Source: Candidatus Methylomirabilota bacterium
Lineage (GTDB): Bacteria > Methylomirabilota > Methylomirabilia > Methylomirabilales > Methylomirabilaceae
Length of the DNA: 5,526 nucleotides
Assembly (NCBI GenBank): GCA_028869615.1
Contig: JAGWRQ010000144.1
Span: 1-5,526, forward strand
Reading direction: 5' to 3'
In this document: positions 5,506 to 5,526 of the stretch, piece after piece
Position numbering within the stretch: the stretch's first letter is position 1
Layout of the letters: every line of letters starts with the position of its first letter
Program-made: the position numbers and the translations under genes
Notes under the pieces: model-generated
Database searches by the model: none
What the model saw: only the letters and a program-made list of their open reading frames with translations
What the model was told of the DNA's origin: nothing

Positions 5506-5526
5506 TCCTCCGGCGAGAGACTGAAG

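Noticed and set aside
5498..5512. GGTTCGACTCC resembling a tRNA T-arm
   Set aside because: The flanking bases do not form a T stem and no acceptor partner is visible upstream. The region is better explained by the 12-bp hairpin.

Overview
The window is GC-rich bacterial DNA. It reads from the 3' part of a complex I (nuo) operon into a small accessory cassette. Gene content and base composition fit a respiring, Gram-negative-type bacterium. An NC10/Methylomirabilis-like or deltaproteobacterial-type genome is my guess, but the sequence alone does not settle the taxon.

Positions 1-3722 hold the end of nuoL, all of nuoM and all of nuoN. These are the three antiporter-like proton-channel subunits of NADH:quinone oxidoreductase, all on the + strand and tightly packed: a 15-base gap between nuoL and nuoM, and a one-base overlap between nuoM and nuoN. 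A full-length rex follows at 3737-4387. It encodes the NADH/NAD+-sensing repressor and is close enough to be in the same transcript. An operon that oxidises NADH therefore appears to end with the regulator that senses NADH.

Positions 4388-5290 hold an accessory segment. A 275-base intergenic stretch contains a long nested inverted repeat and a weak promoter candidate. Two short genes follow, overlapping by ATGA. They resemble uncharacterised families (a DUF7718-like protein and a DUF5647-like protein), and their layout recalls toxin-antitoxin pairs, though that function is not shown.

Positions 5291-5431 hold the most interesting feature: a second, diverged copy of the last 25 or so codons of rex plus about 28 bases of its 3' flank, in the same orientation. 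The two-gene cassette is therefore bracketed by direct repeats of the rex 3' end. Differences between the copies are mostly synonymous, so the second copy probably came from another working rex gene and not from a fresh local duplication. The junction carries a short hairpin and an 11-base tandem repeat, and a 12-bp hairpin lies near the end of the window. The last ~95 bases contain no gene I can support.
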